Of a stretch of DNA of 14,846 nt, positions 9,647-14,846 are shown piece after piece. The stretch is from Cochliopodium minus. Its lineage: Eukaryota; Discosea; Himatismenida; Cochliopodiidae. The position numbers and the translations under genes are program-made. A model generated the notes under the pieces. The model was not told where the DNA came from, did no database searches, and was given only the letters and a program-made list of their open reading frames with translations. Where the stretch lies: contig JAMYWO010000388.1 of NCBI GenBank assembly GCA_024220525.1, positions 1-14,846 of the forward strand. The letters run 5' to 3'. Every line of letters starts with the position of its first letter. Position 1 is the first letter of the stretch.

Positions 9647-10414
9647 ATGGATGAATATTTAAAAGAGCTGGACCAAAATGACTGGGATTATGAGAACATT
9701 AAAAGGAAAAATATCGAGGAATCTCGGTGCAAATCCGATCATAATGGCAGAATAAAAAAACCAAAAGCAAAGAAATTATCATCCACAAAAAAAAGAAAAA
9801 AAAGGAAGCCCAACACTGACATCATGAAGGATGGGCTCACTCTTTTCTACATAGACTCGATCGAAAACATGAAAACAATTTTTGAAAAATACGAGTTGGT
9901 ATCCCTCATACCTGGTCATTACGTAACAAAAACCGACAAACTCAAAGGTAATATATTTTTTTCAAAAAAATATGCTCCAATATCCCTGTTGATGTGAGAT
10001 ATAAAAAATTATTTCTCAAATATGTTTTATATTTTTATAAATCTTTCTTTTTCAGAGATAAACCCTGATCTTTCCTTACCCACCAAGGGATTTTTCTCTG
10101 TCTGCGAACTTGAACTTTTTTACCAGCAATTGAATAATAATATCCACGTTCAAGATTGGAAAACATTGTTGAAAAATTTCCAAAAGGACTACAAAGTGTT
10201 TAATCCTCTCCACAAATCTGAAACTCTACTTAGGTCCTCCTTCACCGAGTTTTTGGACAATTTTAGAGATAGTTTATACACCAATGGAAACAAGACTTTG
10301 CTGGGTTATTCTATGATTCTACATGAGAAAGCACCTTCTTCTATCAAAGGATCTATCAAAAACCTTATTTTGATTGGATTCAATGATTTTGGAAAGCTTC
10401 TCTCAAAGAAGTGA
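9647..10414 (+). CDS. Hypothetical protein with a basic N-terminal region, 2 exons
   Basis: Exons 9647-9947 and 10056-10414 join at AAA-G|AG (Lys-Glu) with donor GTAATAT and acceptor TTTTTCAG, giving 219 aa ending in TGA. I do not recognise the family. Residues 1-30 are acidic and charged (MDEYLKELDQNDWDYENI). Residues ~36-55 are a dense Lys/Arg stretch (KKPKAKKLSSTKKRKKRKP) that looks like a bipartite nuclear localisation signal. The rest (FYIDSIENMKTIFEKYELV, GFFSVCELELFYQQL, LLGYSMILHEKAPSS) looks like a compact mixed alpha/beta globular domain. No signal peptide or membrane segment is seen. A nuclear or nucleolar role is inferred from the basic patch alone. The 108-nt intron is T-rich. 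Confidence 0.75.
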
Positions 10415-10539
10415 CCCAGCTCCTTATATATCTTTTTTTTTTCCTTTTCTCTCTTTTTCTTCTTCTTTTTCCGAAATTCCCATTTGCTTCTTTTCCCTTT
10501 TTCTTGTAAATACTTTGTACATTTTCATCTTCTAACAAG
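10415..10539 (+). other. Pyrimidine-rich 3' flank
   Basis: After the stop codon comes a CT-rich, T-dominated tract (10430-10505), unlike the usual A/T spacers. It may be the 3' UTR or transcription end of the upstream gene. The last ~15 bases show weak similarity to the outer flank of the facing inverted element. Confidence 0.4.
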
Positions 10540-10720
10540 AAAAACATATAGATCCTCTTGCAAGACAAGATTAGCTTCATAATCATTTGACCATCACGAA
10601 AACCCCGGCTACTTTCCTCTCTATACCACAGAGAAAAGAGGCGTGGGTGATGAAGGACATCCGAAAAATGGAAGCCACAATCAGAGTTGTTGAACATAAT
10701 GAAATATTCTAATACATTCA
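10540..10720 (-). mobile_element. MITE-like element copy, left inverted arm
   Basis: This stretch is a near-identical inverted copy of 11040-11235. Shared words include CATATAGATCCTCTTGCAAG, GCTTCATAATCATTTGA, CTCTATACCACA, GATGAAGGACATCCGAAAAA and GTTGTTGAACATAATGAAAT. It lacks 15 bases present in the other arm between ACCACA and GAGAAAAGAGG. Both strands stay open over part of it; the reading VMKDIRKMEATIRVVEHNEIF (plus strand) looks helical but is short and ends in a stop, so I do not call a gene. A local 12-bp palindrome (AGAGTTGTTGAA at 10683-10694, TTCAACAACTCT at 10717-10728) straddles its inner end. Confidence 0.7.
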
Positions 10721-10796
10721 ACAACTCTACAATCATCTTTTCTAAAATTCCAATCTTCTTCTTCACTGAAATTTCTTCTTTACTCTCGCTAAGAGG

Positions 10797-10870
10797 AGAT
10801 CAAAAAAAATCTCAAATTTTTTAACTAAAACGTTTTGATTTTTTAAAAAATTTGAGATTTTTTTTGATCT
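10797..10870. repeat. Perfect 28-bp inverted repeat, 18-bp loop
   Basis: AGATCAAAAAAAATCTC plus AAATTTTTTAA at 10797-10824 is the exact reverse complement of 10843-10870. The 18-base loop itself contains the palindrome AAAACGTTTT. A diverged third copy of the arm (GATCAAAAAATCTCAATTTT) lies at 11247-11266. The arms therefore look like terminal inverted repeats of two abutting elements in opposite orientation. Confidence 0.85.
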
Positions 10871-11266
10871 TCTTTTAGGTTTCTATGGCAGACCCTTAGG
10901 TAATTTCTTTTTTTTCCCAATCATTTTTTATAAAATAAAATACTTACTTTTCATTTATTTTTAATCTTTTTTCACTAGAATTATCGAGCTTGTAAACGTG
11001 TTTCAGGGAAATGTTGATTGATTTTTACAAAATTTTTGCTGAATGTATTGAAATATTTCATTATGTTCAACAACTCTGATTGTGGCTTCCATTTTTCGGA
11101 TGTCCTTCATCACCTGCGCCTCTTTTCTCATCCCACAACAAACTTGTGGTATAGAGTGGATAGTGGCTGGGGTTTTTGTGATGCTCAAATGATTATGAAG
11201 CTAATCTTGTCTTGCAAGAGGATCTATATGTTTTTATTGTAGAGATGATCAAAAAATCTCAATTTT
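10843..11266 (+). mobile_element. Candidate MITE with terminal inverted repeats
   Basis: It starts with TTAAAAAATTTGAGA (10843 onward, running into TTTTGATC) and ends with GATCAAAAAATCTCAATTTT (11247-11266). These ends are inverted matches, apart from two lost A residues and one other missing base. The element is about 424 bp, includes the right inverted arm 11040-11235, and has no transposase-sized frame (longest plus frame ~74 aa), as expected of a non-autonomous DNA transposon. Target-site duplications could not be fixed with confidence. Confidence 0.55.
11040..11235 (+). repeat. Right inverted arm, partner of 10540-10720
   Basis: Inverted copy of the left arm, 196 bp against 181 because of a 15-base in-frame indel (11130-11155 region, CATCCCACAACAAACTTG). 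By eye, identity is very high over most of the length. The minus-strand reading VMKDIRKMEATIRVVEHNEIFQYIQQ continues past the point where the left copy stops, so this copy may be closer to the ancestral element. Confidence 0.8.
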
Positions 11267-11443
11267 CTTCAATGAATGGGAATTTTTTCTTTTTTCCAAA
11301 TTTTCCTTTCCTAATTTTTCCTGAGAGAAAATTAAAAGATATTTAAAATTTCAGAAATTTGTGCAAAAATATTTATTATTTCATTTTTTTATTTTTTATC
11401 ATTGATAGATGAACCAAACCTGCAGGAAATTTAAATTTGTTAT

Positions 11444-11753
11444 TGTTTCAATTTTTTTTTTATTCCCTTTTGGGTTTTGAAAAATTGTAAAAAATTTGTT
11501 TCGAATATTATGGTCATTGAAAGCGATAAGTAAATACTAGAATTTACCTCACAATCCTACAAAAAACAATTACTTCGGTCCTTCGGGACACCTCGGGAAA
11601 CTGTTTGAAAGATTCGTCTTTCGAATGGTGACCCAAAAACCCTCCTAAATAAGTTTTCCGTAAAAAGAAAATTTATAAATTTAAACTCTCCACTTGATTG
11701 TGAGAACTCCTCATTCGTCGCAATCTGCCAATTACTTATTCACCACACTTTTT
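11444..11753 (+). repeat. Dispersed repeat, copy A (structured-RNA-like core 11576-11753)
   Basis: Shares with copies B and C a leader (T-run, TTATTCCCTTTT, TTTTGAAAAATTG, AAAAAATTTGTTT), the word ACCTCAC, and a strongly conserved core. The core begins CGGTCCTTCGGGACACC and contains GTCC-TTCG-GGAC (11578-11589) and GAAAGA-TTCG-TCTTTC (11607-11622), two perfect stems each closed by a UUCG tetraloop if transcribed. A CACC/GGTG pair could enclose the second hairpin. The core ends CACCACACTTTTT, like an RNA polymerase III terminator. TTCGAAT at 11620-11626 resembles part of a B box. Core identity to copy B is very high; the middle of the leader is diverged. It may be a SINE or an ncRNA family. 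Confidence 0.7.
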
Positions 11754-12305
11754 GTATTGAATGAAACAAATGAAACTTTCATGTTTCTTCTCTTTTTGAT
11801 GTTCAATGGTATTTATGTTATTTGATTAAATTAATTTGATTGTTTGACGTAGGTTGAAATAATTTGCAATAAAAAAGAATTCTTTTGAATGTTTTCAACT
11901 TTCTCTTGTTTAAATCATTTAAATTTTTTATTAAAAAAATAAAATTGTATTTTCACCAATATACATATGAATCCAATTGATATTGAGATACCAGGTTGTA
12001 ACATATATTTGCTTATCAGATTAGATAATTAAATCAGGGGAGTATTAATTTGATAACAAGGTGTCTTTGAGGTGTTTATCAAAAAATTTTTCATCAAATA
12101 AGAAAAATATAATGGATCAAATCATTTGAGAGGGTATTTTGATCGATAGTACATACCGTATTCAAACTGAATGCACCAAAGCCAAACGAAATATGCAAGA
12201 AATTTGCTTCCCCATTCTTTATTTTTTCGAATTCCCTGGCAACTGATCAAAATGAACAATAATGAGGAATTATGTAAATATTTTTAATTAATTGCTGAAG
12301 TTATG
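11754..12305. other. Spacer between repeat copies A and B
   Basis: About 550 bases of A/T-rich sequence. No coding frame, tRNA or clear repeat was seen. It has slightly more mixed composition than the poly-A spacers (for example GGCAACTGATCAAAATG near 12238-12254), so a decayed element is possible. Confidence 0.4.
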
Positions 12306-12729
12306 CCCTGATATAAACATTTTTTCCTCAATTGTTTCAATTTTGTTTGAAATTTTTTTTTATTCCCTTTTTAGTTTTGAAAAATTGAAAAAAATTTGTT
12401 TTAAAAGGGATTTTTGACTTGTTTAATTTCTTTGTGGTAAATTGGTTTGAAGCAGCAAAAATGACAGCAATGATTCATCGAATTTTAAGCTCATTTTTGG
12501 AATCGACGTGTAAAAACAATAGTTTTACCTCACTATCAAAGTTTATTCATCGGTCCTTCGGGACACCTCGGGAAACTGTTAAAAAGATTCGTCTTTCGAA
12601 TGGTGACCCAAAAACCCTCCCAAATAAGTTTTCTGTAAAAAGAAAATTTATAAATTTAAACTCCCCACTTGATTGTGAGAACTCCTCATTCGTCGCAACC
12701 TGCCAATTACTTATTCACCACACTTTTTT
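12306..12729 (+). repeat. Dispersed repeat, copy B (core 12551-12729)
   Basis: The most complete copy. It starts CCTGATATAAACATTTT and shares with copy C a long leader, including GTGGTAAATTGGTTTGAAGC and AGCAAAAATGACAGCAATGA. It then carries the conserved core with GTCC-TTCG-GGAC at 12553-12564 and a second TTCG hairpin, ending in CACCACACTTTTTT. A 110-codon frame (12419-12751) crosses it. Copies A and C have a TGA in that frame where B has TTAAAAAG, and the frame ends in low-complexity Phe, so I treat it as non-coding. TGGTAAATTGG has some likeness to an RNA polymerase III A box. Confidence 0.7.
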
Positions 12730-12935
12730 GTTTTTTTTTCTTGTTTTTTAATATACTCGACTATTTGTCAATCTTCTTTTGAACACTTTTATAAATCATT
12801 TAATTCCGAGAAAACTAATGAAATAAATCTGGAAAATTGTGACCAAAGGAGGTTTTGGAAAAATATGTTTTAACTTTTTTGCAATAGAGATGTGTATTTT
12901 TTTATAATTAATTCTTTATGACAAAAAAAAAAAAA

Positions 12936-14248
12936 ATGAGGAAATTGGTGATACTGGGAATTTTAATCAATATTGCATTTTTTTCATTTTTTTGCTATTC
13001 CTACTTCAATCTTGAGAATGACGTGATGGTTGAATATATCTACAAGGTAAAAAATATTGAATAACCAAGTTATCGATAATTACAATCTTTTTTTTTTTTT
13101 CAGAATGAATCAGATCCCACTTACTTATATGAATCATCATTCGATAGATTATTCGATGTATATTTGTTAAATAGATATAAAGACAAGAAGAGAAGAAAAT
13201 TGAGCATGGAGAATCTCCAGAAACAGAATATCACATATGAAACTGTGGAATCAGTGGATGGGAGGAATCTGGATCACGATCCATTTGTGATTGAAGAATA
13301 TCTTAGCAAAAATCTTACTTTCCATGAGAATCTCCTTTCAAGAACATCAGGTAAACTAATAAAATCAATTTTAACGAGAAATTATATTGGAAATAGATCC
13401 AGAAATCTCCAAAATTTAAATAAACTTCAATCGATATGAAAACAAAAAATAAAGACATATTATCAATCAGGTGGATCCTCTAAAAATTCAAATATTAACT
13501 GAATAATCACAAAATAATATCTTCCCAATAACAAATATTTCATAGTGGACCAGTTATATAAATTTTAATTTTTTTAATTTGCAGGGCATTCTGGACTGAT
13601 ATTTACAAACTTGAAAGTGATGAAACTATACAGCGAAAAAAAGAACAAAAAAAAATACTTGATGGTGTTCGAAGATGATCTGGTATTTCGAGTTAAGAAT
13701 TTCAAAAAATCGGTGGTACAAACACTGTGTAAATATAATAATTGTACGGAATTGAACGATCCTTATCTTGATTTGATCTTTTTTGACAACCGTGCTGGTA
13801 AAAAAAGAATCATTTTTTATTGATAAAGTTTCAGTGATTCTCTTTTTTATTAATAATTCAAAAATTTTTATGACATTTTCATTTTTTTTTTTTGATTATT
13901 TGATTATTTTCTGTTTTATTCATTTTATTTTTTATTTTTTATTTCTATTATAAAATTGCTTTTTTAAAAAACACAGGACCACATGTGGGCTGTTGTCTAG
14001 TAGGCATGGCATATCGAAGAGAAATCATTGACAAACTAATGGGTTTCATGTCTCCCCTCAAAACAAACAAGTACTGGGTCAACTTCAACCAAAGAACCAA
14101 CCACGTCAACACCGACATCATCCTCCTCGACTACCTTTACAACGGTCTCGTCAAAGAACGTTACTTCACTTACAGATGGCACGATTACGTCGGAATCAAT
14201 GAGTTAGGTTGTGATTCCACCATCGACACCAAAGTTTGTTCTTCTTAG
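12936..14248 (+). CDS. GT25-family glycosyltransferase, type II membrane protein, 4 exons
   Basis: Exons 12936-13046, 13104-13350, 13585-13797 and 13977-14248 join in frame to 280 aa ending in TAG. Residues ~4-24 (LVILGILINIAFFSFFCYSY) are a signal-anchor, so the enzyme should face the lumen of ER or Golgi. FDVYLLNRYKDKKRRKLSMENL (split in the protein around residue 61) with ITYETVESVDGRNL is the GT25 N-terminal signature. GHSGLIFTNLKVMKLY and YLMVFEDDLVF follow, with E149-D150-D151 as the metal/sugar-nucleotide acidic motif. After that comes G-PHVGCCLVGMAYRREIIDKL, the usual GT25 segment preceding a conserved helix. Members transfer galactose or glucose (bacterial LPS, collagen hydroxylysine); the acceptor here is unknown. 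At 280 aa it is a single-domain form, much shorter than the two-domain animal COLGALT. Exon 4 is more G+C-rich than exons 1-3. Confidence 0.85.
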
Positions 14249-14522
14249 TTTTTCTTTCTTTTCTTTTTCTACTCTGACCTCTTCTTGTACTTCTTATTTA
14301 TAAATTTAAATTTTTTTTTAATTTCTTTTAATTTTCTTTTCAAACCCCATTAATTCTTTCCAGAAGAAAAAATCAAAAATGAGCATGATTGAAATTTTCT
14401 TTCAAATAATAAAATTTTTCTAAAAAAAAATTTGAAATTCATCGAGTGGAAGATTTGATATCCTTTGCTTTGTGATATTTAATTATAATTTTACTATTTT
14501 TAAACATTCAAAAGAAATTATA
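14249..14522. other. 3' flank of the GT25 gene
   Basis: T- and CT-rich sequence, presumably 3' UTR and terminator, then A/T-rich spacer. No gene or structured element was identified before the third repeat copy. Confidence 0.4.
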
Positions 14523-14846
14523 CCTGATATAAACATTTTACTATTGATGAAGTTTCGATTTTGTTTGAAATTTTTTTTTTTTTTTTATTCCCTTTTTTCT
14601 TTTGATAAATTGAAAAAAATTTGTTTTAAAAGGGAATTTTTAACTAAAATGTCTTTGTGGTAAATTGGTTTGAAGCAGCAAAAATGACAGCAATGATACT
14701 TCGAATTTTATTGTCAATGTTGCGTCGTGTTATTACAATTATTAACCTCACAAACTATTGGAATTTCAACGGTCCTTCGGGACACCTCGGGAAGCTGTTT
14801 GAAAGATTCGTCTTTCGAATGGTAACCCAAAAACCCTCCTTAATAA
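14523..14846 (+). repeat. Dispersed repeat, copy C (cut by window end)
   Basis: Begins CCTGATATAAACATTTTA like copy B and shares the TTATTCCCTTTT block, AAAAGGGAATTTTTA, GTGGTAAATTGGTTTGAAGC and AATGACAGCAATGAT. The core starts at 14770 with GTCC-TTCG-GGAC at 14772-14783 and the second TTCG hairpin after it. The window ends before the T-run. Relative to copy A it carries AAG for AAA and GGTAACC for GGTGACC. Confidence 0.7.

Noticed and set aside
10380-10766. 128-codon minus-strand frame over the left inverted arm
   Set aside because: It runs through the CT-rich tract giving Lys/Arg low complexity and into the upstream gene; no family signal, and it lies in a repeat.
11613-11630. tRNA gene suggested by TTCGAAT in the repeat core
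   Set aside because: No acceptor stem, anticodon arm or full B box could be built around it; only a weak B-box likeness remains.
12419-12751. 110-codon plus-strand frame in repeat copy B
   Set aside because: Interrupted by TGA in copies A and C, and it ends in poly-Phe from a T-run; better explained by the repeat.

Overview
This is a eukaryotic nuclear window. It is very A+T-rich, with long homopolymer A and T tracts in every intron and spacer. All five substantially complete genes are split by GT-AG introns, mostly 53-340 nt, and the phases join cleanly. Stops are TAA, TAG and TGA, so the code looks standard. Start codons often follow an A-run. The gene content (F-box/WD protein, a GPI-anchored LPMO-like protein, a family-25 glycosyltransferase, an endonuclease-poly(A) polymerase fusion) fits a free-living amoeboid or flagellate protist. 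I cannot name the species; Amoebozoa, Rhizaria or an early-diverging fungal relative are all possible.

Layout. 1-67 (+): probable last exon of an ankyrin-repeat gene. 339-3652 (-): an 8-exon gene joining an endonuclease/exonuclease/phosphatase (EEP) domain to a complete poly(A) polymerase (PAP) fold. One of its exons is only 4 nt (1245-1248); without it the PAP signature is out of frame. 3970-6760 (+): a 6-exon F-box/WD-like gene, divergent from the EEP-PAP gene. 6851-9011 (-): a 13-exon gene, convergent with the F-box gene. It encodes a secreted protein with a mature N-terminal His (LPMO-like), an EGF-like module, a beta-rich module, a Thr-rich stalk and a GPI-type tail. 9647-10414 (+): a 2-exon nuclear-looking protein of unknown function. 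12936-14248 (+): a 4-exon type II membrane glycosyltransferase of family GT25.

10415-12935 is a gene-poor repeat zone. It contains a pair of inverted MITE-like elements (arms 10540-10720 and 11040-11235), a perfect 28-bp palindrome between them, and two of the three copies of a dispersed repeat. The third copy runs off the right edge. The repeat core carries two UUCG-tetraloop hairpins in series and ends in a T-run, as an RNA polymerase III transcript might.

There is no sign of an operon or shared pathway; the genes look like independent housekeeping, surface and RNA-processing functions. The observations most worth following are the EEP-PAP fusion with its 4-nt microexon and Asp-to-Glu change at a predicted catalytic site, the double-UUCG repeat family, and the His1/EGF/GPI surface protein. 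All exon models come from reading frame, splice sites and remembered family motifs; none was checked by alignment or RNA data.
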